Shown here one piece after another: positions 33,413 to 42,947 of a stretch of DNA of 64,000 bases; positions within the stretch are counted from its first letter, which is position 1; each line of letters opens with the position of its first letter. The stretch comes from Natronococcus sp. A-GB7. Its GTDB lineage: Archaea > Halobacteriota > Halobacteria > Halobacteriales > Natrialbaceae. The notes beneath the pieces were generated by a model that saw only the letters and a program-made list of their open reading frames with translations, made no database searches and was not told the DNA's origin. The DNA lies in assembly GCF_029688865.1 (NCBI RefSeq), contig NZ_JARUKV010000002.1, positions 206,444-270,443 of the forward strand, in the 5' to 3' direction. The position numbers were made by a program, and so were the translations under genes.

Positions 33413-34699
33413 TCAGATCGATTCGATCGCCCGGTCCAGGTCGGCGATCACGTCCTCGGGGTCCTCGATGCCGACCGAGAGCCGGACGAGGTCGTCGGTG
33501 ACGCCGCTGGCGAGTTTCTCCTCCGCGGAGAGCTGCTGGTGGGTCGTACTCGCGGGGTGGATGATCAGGGTCTTCGCGTCGCCGACGTTCGCCAGCAGGC
33601 TCGTCAGGTCGACCTCGTTGCAGACGGTCTCGGCGGCGTCGTAGCCTCCCTCGAGTCCGAACGTGATCATCCCGCCGTAGCCCCCGTCGAGGTACTCACT
33701 GGCGTGCTCGTGGGTCTCGTGGCTCTCGAGGCCGGGGTAGGTGACCCAGTCGACCTCGGGGTGGCCCTCGAGATACTCCGCGACGGCCATCGCGTTCTCG
33801 CAGTGTTTCTCCATTCGCAGCGGGAGAGACTCGAGTTTCTGCAGCGTGACCCAGGCATCGAACGGCGACTGCTGGTTACCCAGGTCCCGCAGCCCGCGGG
33901 TGCGGGCGGCGATGGCGAACGCCTGTTCGCCGAACGTCTCGTAGAAGTCGATCCCGTGATAGGCGGGATTCGGTTCGGTGAGTTCGGGATAGTCGCCCTC
34001 CGGCCAGGGGAACGTGCCGCCGTCGACGAGCACGCCGCCGACGGTCGAGCCCGCCCCGTGGATCCACTTCGTCGTCGAGTTCCAGACGAGGTCGGCGCCG
34101 TGTTCGATCGGCCGGCACAGATAGGGCGTCGCGAACGTGTTGTCGACGAACAGCGGCACGTCGTGGTCGTGGGCGATGTCGGCGATGCGTTCGATATCCG
34201 GAGTGACCAGCGCCGGGTTGCCGATCGTCTCGAGGTGAACGAAGGCGGTATCGTCGTCGATCGCCTCGGCGTAGGCGTCGTAGTCGAGCGTGTCGACGAA
34301 CGTCGTCTCGATGCCGCGTTTCGCGACGGTGTGGGTGAGGTAGGTGTAGGTGCCGCCGTACAGCGACGACGAGGAGACGATGTTGTCGCCGACGTCCGCG
34401 AGGATGAACGTCGCCAGATCGAACGCGGCCATCCCCGACGAGGTGGCGAGGGCGCCGACGCCGCCCTCGAGGGTCGCGATGCGTTCCTCGAGCATCGCGT
34501 TCGTCGGGTTCATGATCCGCGAGTAGATGTTTCCGAACTCCTCTAAACCGAACAGCGCCGCGGCGTGATCGGTATCCTCGAACTCGTAGGAGGTCGTCTG
34601 GTAGATCGGCGGCGCCCGCGCGCCCGTCGTCGGGTCGGGGTCGTGGCCGGCGTGAACGCTGTTCGTCGCGAATCGGCGGTCGTCCTGATCGTCGCTCAT
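33413..34699 (-). CDS. O-acetylhomoserine sulfhydrylase (Cys/Met metabolism PLP enzyme)
   Basis: 428 residues. Fold-type I PLP enzyme with the Schiff-base Lys in Ser-Thr-Thr-Lys-Trp-Ile-His-Gly; Tyr-Ser-Arg-Ile-Met-Asn-Pro-Thr and Gly-Leu-Glu-Ser-His are typical of O-acetylhomoserine aminocarboxypropyltransferase. It makes homocysteine from O-acetylhomoserine and sulfide. Cystathionine lyase activity is an alternative. The partner homoserine acetyltransferase is not adjacent. A TTTTATTG box lies about 25-32 bases before the start. Confidence 0.85.
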   Translation of the reverse strand: MSDDQDDRRFATNSVHAGHDPDPTTGARAPPIYQTTSYEFEDTDHAAALFGLEEFGNIYSRIMNPTNAMLEERIATLEGGVGALATSSGMAAFDLATFILADVGDNIVSSSSLYGGTYTYLTHTVAKRGIETTFVDTLDYDAYAEAIDDDTAFVHLETIGNPALVTPDIERIADIAHDHDVPLFVDNTFATPYLCRPIEHGADLVWNSTTKWIHGAGSTVGGVLVDGGTFPWPEGDYPELTEPNPAYHGIDFYETFGEQAFAIAARTRGLRDLGNQQSPFDAWVTLQKLESLPLRMEKHCENAMAVAEYLEGHPEVDWVTYPGLESHETHEHASEYLDGGYGGMITFGLEGGYDAAETVCNEVDLTSLLANVGDAKTLIIHPASTTHQQLSAEEKLASGVTDDLVRLSVGIEDPEDVIADLDRAIESI

Positions 34700-34791
34700 A
34701 GCAGTGACCTCAGACCCACAGGCAATAAAATCACCAGTCGATTATGTTCGGGAAACCGACGGACGTGAACGGCTCGAGGGGATGCGGCGCG

Positions 34792-36315
34792 CTACTCGAG
34801 CAGCGGCTCGCCGGTCATCTCCGGTGGCTGGTCGAGCCCGATCAGCTCGAGGATCGTCGGCGCGATGTCGGCGAGGGTGCCGCCCGGCCGAACCGCCCGT
34901 CCGCCACTGGTGCCGTCGGGGGCGAGGTAGATGAACGGTACCTCGTTGTAGGTGTGGGCGGTGTGGGGCTCCTCCTCGGTCCCCATGTCGTCGGCGTTGC
35001 CGTGGTCGGCCGTGATGAGGACGTGCGAGCCGGCAGCCTCGAGGGCGTCGACGAGCCGACCCAGCTGGGTGTCGACCGCTTCGACGGCCTCGATGGCGGC
35101 CTCGTAGTCGCCCGTGTGCCCGACCATGTCGGGGTTTGCGTAGTTGAGTACGAGTACGTCCGGATCGTCGGTCTCAGTGGTGTCGATCGCCGTGTCGGTC
35201 ACCTCGGGCGCGCTCATCTCGGGCTGGCGGTCGTACGTCGGGACGTCCGGACTCTCGACGATCTTCCGAACCTCGCCGTCGAACTCGACCTCGCGGCCGC
35301 CGTTCAGGAAGTAGGTGACGTGGGCGTACTTCTCCGATTCGGCGATCCGGAGCTGCGTCTTCCCGTGATCGGCGAGCACCTCTCCGAGCACGTTCTCCGG
35401 CTGGTTCGGCGGGTAGGCGACCGGCAGGTCGAACGTCTTGTCGTACTGGGTTAGCATGACGACCTCGACGTCCGGCGGGTGGGTCTCGATCTCGTCCGCC
35501 CAGTCCTCGGGCCGGATGTCCGCGAGCATTCGGGTGAGCTGGCGGGCCCGATCGGAACGGAAGTTGAACCAGACGACCGAGTCGCCGTCCTCGAGTGCCG
35601 CCTCACCTGCTACGAGGGTCGGATCGACGAACTCGTCCGTCTCGCCGCGATCGTAGGAGTCCTCGACCGCCTCGACGGCGGAGTCGGCCTCGTACTTCGC
35701 CTCCCGCTCGACGATCGCGTCGTAGGCCTGCTTGGTTCGCTCCCAGTTCTGGTCGCGGTCCATCGCGTAGTACCGACCCGAAACGGTGGCGACGTTGCCA
35801 GTTCCGTGCTCGTCGACGACGTCCTCGAGCTCGGCCAGGTACTCCCGGCCCCCGGTCGGCGACGTGTCTCGCCCGTCCGTGATCGCGTGGGTGACGGCCT
35901 CGACCTCACGGTCGCCGGCCAGCTCGATCAGCGCGTGGAGGTGTTCTTGATCGGCGTGAACCCCGCCGTCGCTGACGAGGCCCAGGAAGTGGACTCGGCC
36001 GTCGTTCTCGCGAGCCTGCTCGAAGGCGGACTCGATCGCGGCGTTCTCGCGAAAGGAGCCGTCGGCGATCGAGTCCGAAACCCGCGTGTACTCCTGGTAG
36101 ACGACCCGGCCGGCCCCGATGTTCAGATGGCCGACCTCGCTGTTGCCCATCTGGCCGTCCGGCAGGCCGACGCGGCGGCCGGCGACCTCGAGGCGGCCGC
36201 TGGCGCCCGCCTCCGAGAGCCGATCGAACGCCGGCGTGTCGGCCGCTTTCACCGCGTCCCGTCCCGTGTCGTCGCCGAGCCCCCAGCCGTCGAGGATGAT
36301 CAGCGCAGCGTCCAT
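34792..36315 (-). CDS. gpmI: 2,3-bisphosphoglycerate-independent phosphoglycerate mutase
   Basis: 507 residues, the full length of the family. The metal and phosphoserine site is visible: Asp9 in Leu-Asp-Gly-Trp-Gly, nucleophile Ser59 in Gly-Asn-Ser-Glu-Val-Gly-His, and the C-terminal Ala-Asp-His-Gly-Asn block. Interconverts 3- and 2-phosphoglycerate in glycolysis and gluconeogenesis; uses two Mn or similar ions. It stands alone, next to nurA, which diverges from it. Confidence 0.9.
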   Translation of the reverse strand: MDAALIILDGWGLGDDTGRDAVKAADTPAFDRLSEAGASGRLEVAGRRVGLPDGQMGNSEVGHLNIGAGRVVYQEYTRVSDSIADGSFRENAAIESAFEQARENDGRVHFLGLVSDGGVHADQEHLHALIELAGDREVEAVTHAITDGRDTSPTGGREYLAELEDVVDEHGTGNVATVSGRYYAMDRDQNWERTKQAYDAIVEREAKYEADSAVEAVEDSYDRGETDEFVDPTLVAGEAALEDGDSVVWFNFRSDRARQLTRMLADIRPEDWADEIETHPPDVEVVMLTQYDKTFDLPVAYPPNQPENVLGEVLADHGKTQLRIAESEKYAHVTYFLNGGREVEFDGEVRKIVESPDVPTYDRQPEMSAPEVTDTAIDTTETDDPDVLVLNYANPDMVGHTGDYEAAIEAVEAVDTQLGRLVDALEAAGSHVLITADHGNADDMGTEEEPHTAHTYNEVPFIYLAPDGTSGGRAVRPGGTLADIAPTILELIGLDQPPEMTGEPLLE

Positions 36316-36415
36316 ACCCGAGGGCTGCGCGGCCTCCCGTAACTAGCTGTCGCTGTCGGCCAACGTCGCGGCGCCGACCGCGAGATATTTGAAAGCGGGG
36401 CGAAAGGTCACTGCC

Positions 36416-37687
36416 ATGACCCTCGATCCGGTCCACTTCGACGGGATCGCCGAGCTCGCGGGGCGGATCGACCACGGCGCCGACGAGCGGGATCGGCGGG
36501 CGTTCGCCGAGACCGTCTGGGAGGAGTTCCTCGATCCGCTCCGTCAGAACGGCCGGGTCGTCCTCGAGCCGATCGACGACCGGTCCCGGCGGCTGGTCGA
36601 CTGCGAGGACGTGGCGCTGACCGATCGGCCGTTCCCGACCGAGCACGGCCTCGACGCCGGGACGATCAATCCGACGACGTTCAAGAACGGCCTCGTCATC
36701 GACGTCGCCCAGGCGGCGATGAGCGCGACGCCGAGCGACCTCGAGCTCCACCGCTCGCGAACGGCGGTGATGACGGTTCACTCGAGCGACGCGACCGCCA
36801 GCGTCGACAACGAGGAATGGGATCGCTTCGACGAGGAGACGAGCAAGCGACGGGTGATCCGAATCGGCCGCCTGGATCGGTTTGCCGAGGGCGTCGTCCA
36901 CGCGCTGGCGCTCTATCTCGCCGAGAGCGAACACGCCCACGAGCACGCCGACGCGGTGTCGGATCTGCTCGTCCTCGACGGTCCCCTCTACCCGCGCGGT
37001 CTGCTTCGCTGGGCCGACCAGCACCCCGACCTCGCCGACTTCCTGCTCGAGGACCCCCGGCCGACGACGGTGCTCGAGAACTACGTCCGGCTCGTCGAGC
37101 GCTTCGTCGAACGCGATGTCCCCCTCGTCGGGTTCGTCAAGAACCCGGCGACGAAGGCGATCACCCGGGCGGTCCGGGAGACGACCGACGCGAGCGCGCC
37201 CTGGACGAACGACGCCGCGATGTTCACCCGGCTGCTCGAGCGCGGCGAGTACGTCGACGACGTCGACGGCGAGCGCTGGGAACGGGACACCTCGGCGCTG
37301 ACGTACACGAACTGGTTTCGTTCCCGGGCCGGCGTCGACCGCCCGCTCTCTGTCGACGGCGACGCGCTCGGAATCGACCGCGAACTGTCTCCGGAGGCGT
37401 ACGAGGTCACCTTCTTCGTCGTCTACGACCCCCGCAACGACCTGCTGTACCGGATCGAAGCTCCCTACGCCGTCACCCGCGACCGGGAGACCCGCGAACG
37501 GCTCACGATCCAGCTGCTCCAGGACGTCGCCGTCGCCCACGGGCCCCCCACGATCGTCGGCAAGGCCGACGAGCTCGCCCGGATCAGCGCCCCCGAGAAG
37601 CGCTCGCTTCGCGAGACCCTCGAGACTCGCTTCGAGACGAGTCAGGACCGCAGCTACGACGAGCACCGCTGGCTCGAGGACTACTGA
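36416..37687 (+). CDS. nurA: NurA nuclease, HerA partner
   Basis: 423 residues. NurA domain: an acidic catalytic site (Asp-Val-Ala-Gln-Ala-Ala-Met-Ser around residue 97) and the Asp-Gly-Pro-Leu-Tyr-Pro-Arg-Gly motif near 187. It is a 5'-3' exo/endonuclease that resects double-strand breaks with HerA and the Mre11-Rad50 complex. The ATG at 36416 has ATATTTG about 30 bases upstream. HerA is encoded at 41100, on the same strand but 3.4 kb downstream, with five other genes between. Confidence 0.82.
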   Translation: MTLDPVHFDGIAELAGRIDHGADERDRRAFAETVWEEFLDPLRQNGRVVLEPIDDRSRRLVDCEDVALTDRPFPTEHGLDAGTINPTTFKNGLVIDVAQAAMSATPSDLELHRSRTAVMTVHSSDATASVDNEEWDRFDEETSKRRVIRIGRLDRFAEGVVHALALYLAESEHAHEHADAVSDLLVLDGPLYPRGLLRWADQHPDLADFLLEDPRPTTVLENYVRLVERFVERDVPLVGFVKNPATKAITRAVRETTDASAPWTNDAAMFTRLLERGEYVDDVDGERWERDTSALTYTNWFRSRAGVDRPLSVDGDALGIDRELSPEAYEVTFFVVYDPRNDLLYRIEAPYAVTRDRETRERLTIQLLQDVAVAHGPPTIVGKADELARISAPEKRSLRETLETRFETSQDRSYDEHRWLEDY

Positions 37688-37731
37688 GAGCTAGCTAGAA
37701 GCTATACAATCCAGCCACTGCGATAGCCAGT

Positions 37732-38529
37732 ATGGCTGAATTCGAGGGTCGTATCGCCGGCCATCCTACCGTCCGCTTCGGAAACGGCGACCGACCGCTG
37801 GTTATTATTCCCGGATTGAGCGATGCGCTGCAAGGCAGTGAGACCTCTCGATTTACTCGGCTGCTGCTGAAGCGATACTATATGCGGGCGTTCGCCGACG
37901 ACTACGACGTCTACATCGTCAGTCGCCCACGCGAACTTCCGGCCGATACGACGACCCGCAAACTCGCTGCAAACTACGCGGCAGTACTGGAAGAGATCGG
38001 TCAGGCGGCTGTCCTTGGCATGTCGATGGGCGGGCTTATCGCCCAGTACATCGGTAGCGATCATCCCGCCAATGTACAGAAACTCGTCGTGTCCCTCGCA
38101 GGGCCACGTCTGAGCGAGTCGGGAACGGATCACGTTTCGACGTGGCTCGACAGCGCACGCGAGGGTCGGTGGAGCGAGGTTTACCTCGGCTCCGTCGAAG
38201 CCACGTATTCGTCGACCGGAGCGCGCGCCGCCTACGGCACGCTGCTACAGCTTCCCGGGGTCGTGAGGCAACCACCGTACCCGAACGATTTCGTTGCGTC
38301 GGCGCGGGCCTGTCTCGACCACGATTCGACCGCAGTGCTATCGTCGATCGAACCTGAAACCCTGGTTCTCGGTGGTGAACTGGACGTTCTCTTCGATGCC
38401 GACGACCTCCGATCGATGGGGGAGACGATTCCGGACGCGACCGCCCGAATCCTCGAGGGGACCGGACACGGAGCGTTCGAGGAGCGAAGAACGGAATTTA
38501 CCGAAGCGATCACCGCGTTCCTCTGGTAG
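37732..38529 (+). CDS. Alpha/beta hydrolase
   Basis: 265 residues. Nucleophile elbow Gly-Met-Ser-Met-Gly-Gly, oxyanion strand Ile-Ile-Pro-Gly-Leu-Ser, an acid in the Gly-Glu-Leu-Asp-Val-Leu segment and the catalytic His in Gly-Thr-Gly-His-Gly. Base composition is less GC-rich than that of its neighbours, and codon choice is somewhat different, which might mark transfer. Substrate unknown. GCTATAC about 28 bases upstream supports the start. Confidence 0.8.
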   Translation: MAEFEGRIAGHPTVRFGNGDRPLVIIPGLSDALQGSETSRFTRLLLKRYYMRAFADDYDVYIVSRPRELPADTTTRKLAANYAAVLEEIGQAAVLGMSMGGLIAQYIGSDHPANVQKLVVSLAGPRLSESGTDHVSTWLDSAREGRWSEVYLGSVEATYSSTGARAAYGTLLQLPGVVRQPPYPNDFVASARACLDHDSTAVLSSIEPETLVLGGELDVLFDADDLRSMGETIPDATARILEGTGHGAFEERRTEFTEAITAFLW

Positions 38530-38663
38530 ATCTTCGAGAGTCCGTTCGGCGTCTGTGCGTTCGCTTCAGAGAAGACGTCCGCCCGAAGTTCCGAGTCGGG
38601 CCGGTGATTTGCGAAAGTTACAACAGGACCGCGATTCGGATTTCGAGCGGCGTAACTCCACTA

Positions 38664-39314
38664 TCAAGGGCCGAAAGCCGCGATATCGGCGCCCACCGTC
38701 GCCAGCGCGTCGGCGGGGTTCGGATCGCTGTCGGCCAGGTGTGTGTACCGGTGGTCCGGGACGCTCGCCAGTGCTTCCGTGACCGCCTCGCTGTAGGCCT
38801 CGACGCCCGGTTCCGTCGGGTCCTCGCCGCCCCAGACGTCCCGGATGACGGTCATCGAGTCGATGCGAACCTCGAGCCTGCGGGGCTCGTAGCGGGCAAG
38901 CAGCTCGGAGAGTCCGAGCTGGAGGGCGACGTACTCGGCGGTGTTGTTCCCCGCGCGGGAGCCGACGGGGCGGCCGAGACGGGCGAGTTGGTCCCCTTCA
39001 GCGTCCAGGATGACGGCGCCCGCTCCCGCGGGGCCGGGGTTGCCGCGCGAACTGCCGTCGACGTAGAGGACGAAGGCGTCGCCCGCCGGGTCGGGAACGG
39101 GTGGCCGGCTGAGTCCCGACGCCAGCAGCTCCTCGAGTGCGGACCGCAGCTCGTCCCGGGTGGTACTGGGATCGAACAGCCCGCCGTAGCCGGGGACAGC
39201 GTCGTCTACGGCGTCGGTGGCGGTCGCCACCTCGTAGCCGACGTCCGCAAGGACCTCGTCGACGAGCGCGGCGAGTGGCGAGAGATGTTCGGCCGGGAGC
39301 GGGTCGTCGGTCAC
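38664..39314 (-). CDS. Ribonuclease HI family protein with N-terminal extension
   Basis: 216 residues from the GTG at 39314 (a longer frame has no support). The RNase HI core has Asp-Gly-Ser-Ser-Arg-Gly-Asn-Pro-Gly-Pro-Ala near residue 85, an active-site Glu in Ala-Glu-Tyr, and Asp in Ile-Asp-Ser-Met-Thr. The preceding 70 residues are a helical extension. Would cut RNA in RNA-DNA hybrids, with two-metal catalysis. Its place between nurA and herA is suggestive of a DNA maintenance cluster. Confidence 0.82.
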   Translation of the reverse strand: MTDDPLPAEHLSPLAALVDEVLADVGYEVATATDAVDDAVPGYGGLFDPSTTRDELRSALEELLASGLSRPPVPDPAGDAFVLYVDGSSRGNPGPAGAGAVILDAEGDQLARLGRPVGSRAGNNTAEYVALQLGLSELLARYEPRRLEVRIDSMTVIRDVWGGEDPTEPGVEAYSEAVTEALASVPDHRYTHLADSDPNPADALATVGADIAAFGP

Positions 39315-39547
39315 GCTGCTCCCCTCCGGGCTCCGGCTTCGATCCCCGACCTCTCGCTTCCGGGCGGTCCCGTCGGCTGGTCGCACCACTGCATATCGGT
39401 CCTCGGAGGTCGAGCGGGATAACCCCTTCAGCTGTCACCGGGAGCAGGCCGTTTCGAACCGGTCGGCTCCTCGAATCCCGGGAGCTCCCTCGAGCGATAC
39501 TGGATGCAGGTAGCCAACTTAATAGCTGAACTAATTCACTCAGATCA

Positions 39548-39563
39548 TCACACAAGCTATAAC
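39548..39563 (+). promoter_or_regulatory. Promoter element shared with the paralog at 12188
   Basis: TCACACAA, two bases, then TATAACGG, 42 bases before the ATG at 39590. The octamer is identical to that before copy A (12148). The 200 bases before it, between the RNase H gene and this promoter, show no gene. Confidence 0.5.
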
Positions 39564-39589
39564 GGGGCATCGAAGAGTAGATAATCCCA

Positions 39590-39778
39590 ATGCCTGATGG
39601 AGAGAGCGAACGGGGCGCTATCACCTGTATCGCCTGCAGTACCGTCTATGCCGGGGAGATCTGGCCGGGTGGTTCGATTCGGCCAATTGGAAGACAGTCC
39701 TGCGAGTGCGGATCGACTGAGTTCGAGATCATCGAAGAGTCGGTCGGTACACCACCAAAGGAGAAGAAGACAGACTGA
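39590..39778 (+). CDS. Small four-Cys zinc-finger protein, copy B
   Basis: 62 residues with Cys13-x2-Cys16 and Cys38-x-Cys40. A paralog of the protein at 12188: identical first eight residues and shared Tyr-Ala-x-Glu-x-Trp-Pro, Pro-Ile-Gly and Cys-Gly-Ser-x-Glu-Phe. The C-terminal tail differs, being Lys-rich here and Glu/Pro-rich in copy A. The pair also share promoter sequence. Function unknown. Confidence 0.7.
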   Translation: MPDGESERGAITCIACSTVYAGEIWPGGSIRPIGRQSCECGSTEFEIIEESVGTPPKEKKTD

Positions 39779-39845
39779 CGTTCGGTCACTACGCCCAGGC
39801 AGCGATTCGATGGACTCGGGTTCGGGACGACTCGAGGACGCCGTC

Positions 39846-40175
39846 CTACGGATCCCGTTCGACCTCGAGTTCGACTGACTCCGGGTCGACGCCGATCCTG
39901 GCGAACTGGGTGCGGACGTGCTCTTTGGCCGCCTCGAGGGCCTGATCGCGGGTGTCGAATCCGCGGGGCATCGGCGACTCGAAGGCGAGGTTGACCTCCC
40001 GGCCGTCGACGACCTGCACGCTGCCGCCGCTGTCGACCTCGTAGAACTCGTCGCAGATCCAGACGTACGCGGCGTCCTCGTCGGGTGCACCCCGGAACGA
40101 GGGGGGACGCTCCCCCCGCTCGTACACCGTTCCGGTGAGTTCGGTTCCGCCCGCGCGACCGCGTACGATGAACAT
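39846..40175 (-). CDS. DUF7113-like haloarchaeal protein
   Basis: 109 residues from the ATG at 40175, with GTATTTT about 25-30 bases upstream. Recognisable blocks are Gly-Thr-Val-Tyr-Glu-Arg-Gly-Glu-Arg-Pro-Pro and Asp-Glu-Phe-Tyr-Glu-Val, then a helical His-Val-Arg-Thr-Gln-Phe-Ala. From memory it belongs to the haloarchaeal DUF7113 group. Function unknown. Confidence 0.6.
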   Translation of the reverse strand: MFIVRGRAGGTELTGTVYERGERPPSFRGAPDEDAAYVWICDEFYEVDSGGSVQVVDGREVNLAFESPMPRGFDTRDQALEAAKEHVRTQFARIGVDPESVELEVERDP

Positions 40176-40415
40176 GTGTTCAGCTACGTCCCCCAGATGC
40201 AAAAAATACCCGCACTCGAGCCGCTTCGAGTTCGAATCGCTCGAAACTCGGCGCGTCCGATCGACGGCGTTCGGATGAGCGACGTCGACCGGCGGATTCG
40301 ACTTCTGTCGGCGGCCAACGAACGGGTTTCGCGTGATCACTGGAAACGTATAAGATTCCTAACCCAAACTGTTTCGGGACCGGGTTTATTCCCGTAGCAG
40401 TACTGCGTTTGGATA

Positions 40416-41018
40416 ATGAGTTCGGACGCACGGACCAGTGGCGACGGGTCGAAGGGGGGACTGGCAGCCGTCTCGGGGGAGTGGTACGATATACTCCGAC
40501 ATCCGAGACGGATTCACTTGCTGGCAGCCCTCGAGAACGGGACCCACACGCTCGAGGAGCTCGTCGACGCCATCGCGACTCGGGAGTCGGGCGACCGGGA
40601 GGAGATCCGAATCGGGCTCGTCCACAACCACCTGCCGCGGCTGGCCGACCACAGGATCCTCGAGTGGGACGGCGAGACCGCCTGCCTGACCGTCGAGCGA
40701 TCGTTCCCGATCGACGACCTCTCGGGCCTGCTCGAGGGCGGCGACCGGGCCGACGGACGGACACTCGAGACGCTCGTCCATCCGGTCCGGACCCAGCTGT
40801 ACGCGATGCTCGCGGAGCTGGATCGGGCGGTCTCGGTCGAGACGCTCGCCGCCGAACTGGTCGAGCGAGACCTCGACTCGCTCTCGGAGCGCTCCGAGGC
40901 CCAGGTCGCACTCTACCACGTCCACCTCCCGGCGATGGCAGACGTCGGCGCCGTCGAGTTCGATCCCCGATCCGGAATGGTGCGAGGGCCGAACCGATCG
41001 GCGCCGTCGACGAACTGA
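40416..41018 (+). CDS. Tandem winged-helix regulator (two DUF7344-type domains)
   Basis: 200 residues. Two winged helices: the first has Tyr-Asp-Ile-Leu-Arg-His-Pro-Arg-Arg-Ile and ends at His-Asn-His-Leu-Pro-Arg-Leu-Ala-Asp; the second has Leu-Val-His-Pro-Val-Arg-Thr-Gln-Leu and ends at Tyr-His-Val-His-Leu-Pro-Ala-Met-Ala-Asp. The repeated His-Val/Asn-His-Leu-Pro motif is the same as in the single-domain gene at 4911. TTTATTC lies about 30 bases upstream. It precedes herA by 81 bases on the same strand. Confidence 0.78.
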   Translation: MSSDARTSGDGSKGGLAAVSGEWYDILRHPRRIHLLAALENGTHTLEELVDAIATRESGDREEIRIGLVHNHLPRLADHRILEWDGETACLTVERSFPIDDLSGLLEGGDRADGRTLETLVHPVRTQLYAMLAELDRAVSVETLAAELVERDLDSLSERSEAQVALYHVHLPAMADVGAVEFDPRSGMVRGPNRSAPSTN

Positions 41019-41099
41019 ACGACTCCCAGCGTCCGACTTTTCGAACCCGTTCGCGACCGGAGGGAAACGCGTTTGTAGACGGCCCCTCATGGGCGTGAT

Positions 41100-42905
41100 A
41101 TGACGGATCTGGGTGATTTCAGCGAGTTCGATACCGACGCGGACGCCGATTCGACGGCCGACTCGAGCGCGTCGACGTCGACGTCGGCGACCGACTCAAG
41201 CGGATTCGAACCCGCGAACGTCGAACCGCGGGGCGAGGACGTCGGCATCGGAACGATCTGTGTCTCCCAGGGACTTCGCATCGCCGAGGACGAGGACGAT
41301 ACCTCGTTGCGGGCCTACGTCACCAGCGGCAACCGCTCGTCAGTCCGAATCGGCAGCTACCTGGTCGCGCCCTACCCCGACGGCGAGACGCTGTTCTGTC
41401 GGATCACCGGTCTCGAGTACGCCCAGCAGTACCACGCCGACGACGCGACGGAGATCCACGCCCGCCGCGCGATGCGCCAGGACGACGTCGACGAGGCCGA
41501 CTACAAGTTCGTCGCCTCGCTCGAGCCCGTCGCGGTGTTGTACGACGACGACGGCGAACTCAAACGGCGGATGACCGACCGCGTCCCCAAACCCCAGACG
41601 GTCGTCCGGCAGGCCAACGACACGACCGAAATCAAGACGGGACTGAAGATGCCCGAGGACGGCGTCTTCCTCGGGCACCTCTCGGTCGGCGGCGAGAAGG
41701 TACGGACCGCCGCGACGCCGCCGACGATCGACTACCGGCTCAAGGACGACTACAGCGCGGGCGATCCACTGGTCTTCCGACACACCCTGGTCGCGGGCGG
41801 GACGGGCTCGGGGAAGACCCACGCCGCGAAGAACGTCCTCCGGCAGTATCTCGCCGACGAGCGCCAGTATCCGATGGAAGACGGCCGCACCGTCGGCCCG
41901 GCCGTCGTCCAGTTCGACCCCCAGGACGAGTACGCCCAGATGCACGACGACAACCCCGATCTGGACGGCGAGTTCGCCCGTCGGCTCGAGCGCGAGGGGG
42001 TCGCCCACGGCGGCGTCGCGGACACCACGGCGTTCGTGCCGAAGGTCGGCGACGCCAGCTACTCCGCGGGCCACCACCGCGCAGAGTGCGTCGAGTTCAC
42101 GATCCCCTTCTCGATGTGTCGAAGTCGGCCGTGGCTCGTCTCGGGTGGGTCGCTCAACGACAACCAGTACGGCGCCCTCACCTACCTCCTCGATCGGTTC
42201 TTCACGGAGGCCGGAGCCGACGGCTCCTACGCGGGGTTCAAGTCGTTCCTCGACGACCCCGCCCTGCGCGAGGAACTCGACGAGTCCGGCCGAGTCCACG
42301 AGGCGACCTACGACGCCGTTCGCCGCCGGGTGTTCGGCTTCGAGGACGTCTTCGATCAGGACGCCCGCCCGATCACGGAGCTGATCCACCAGTTCGTCCG
42401 TCCCGGTGGTCTCACCGTCGTTCCGACCTACCACGTCTCGAACACCCGCGCGACGGAGGCCGTCGTTCTCGCGCTGTCCTCGCTGCTGATCGACGAGAAG
42501 CTCTCGAACGACCCGACCTACGACCGAATCAAGGAGACCCCTCTCGTCCTCGGGATGGACGAGGCCCACAACTTCCTGACCGACGCCGACAGCGTCCAGG
42601 CACGGAAGGTCATCACGAAGTTCACCGAGGCCGCAAAGCAGGGCCGCAAGGAACGACTCGGCCTCTTTTTGATCACTCAGGACCCTCAGGACATCGACGA
42701 CGCCGTCTTCAAGCAGATCAACACCACCGTCGTGCTCAACCTCGGCGACGAGGACGCGATCAAGAGCGTCAACATCCCCTCCAATCTCGAGTCGAAAGTG
42801 CCCTACATGGAGAAGGGCCAGATGGTCGTCTACTCGCCGGACAACTCGGAACCCGTCGAGCTGATCGGTCTGCCGAAGTGCGTCACTCGACACGGCCGGG
42901 ACTGA
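41100..42905 (+). CDS. herA: HerA bipolar DNA helicase/translocase
   Basis: 601 residues. A disordered acidic N-terminus (about 45) and a HAS-barrel-like domain precede the RecA-fold core with Walker A Gly-Gly-Thr-Gly-Ser-Gly-Lys-Thr (233-240) and Walker B Val-Leu-Gly-Met-Asp-Glu-Ala-His-Asn (about 480). A hexamer that pumps DNA with NurA in double-strand break end processing. The arginine finger segment Lys-Gln-Gly-Arg-Lys-Glu-Arg is present. Same strand as nurA, 3.4 kb downstream. Confidence 0.85.
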   Translation: MTDLGDFSEFDTDADADSTADSSASTSTSATDSSGFEPANVEPRGEDVGIGTICVSQGLRIAEDEDDTSLRAYVTSGNRSSVRIGSYLVAPYPDGETLFCRITGLEYAQQYHADDATEIHARRAMRQDDVDEADYKFVASLEPVAVLYDDDGELKRRMTDRVPKPQTVVRQANDTTEIKTGLKMPEDGVFLGHLSVGGEKVRTAATPPTIDYRLKDDYSAGDPLVFRHTLVAGGTGSGKTHAAKNVLRQYLADERQYPMEDGRTVGPAVVQFDPQDEYAQMHDDNPDLDGEFARRLEREGVAHGGVADTTAFVPKVGDASYSAGHHRAECVEFTIPFSMCRSRPWLVSGGSLNDNQYGALTYLLDRFFTEAGADGSYAGFKSFLDDPALREELDESGRVHEATYDAVRRRVFGFEDVFDQDARPITELIHQFVRPGGLTVVPTYHVSNTRATEAVVLALSSLLIDEKLSNDPTYDRIKETPLVLGMDEAHNFLTDADSVQARKVITKFTEAAKQGRKERLGLFLITQDPQDIDDAVFKQINTTVVLNLGDEDAIKSVNIPSNLESKVPYMEKGQMVVYSPDNSEPVELIGLPKCVTRHGRD

Positions 42906-42947
42906 TCGCCTCGGTTGCGGACGCGCCGAAACGAGGACGATCTCGCG

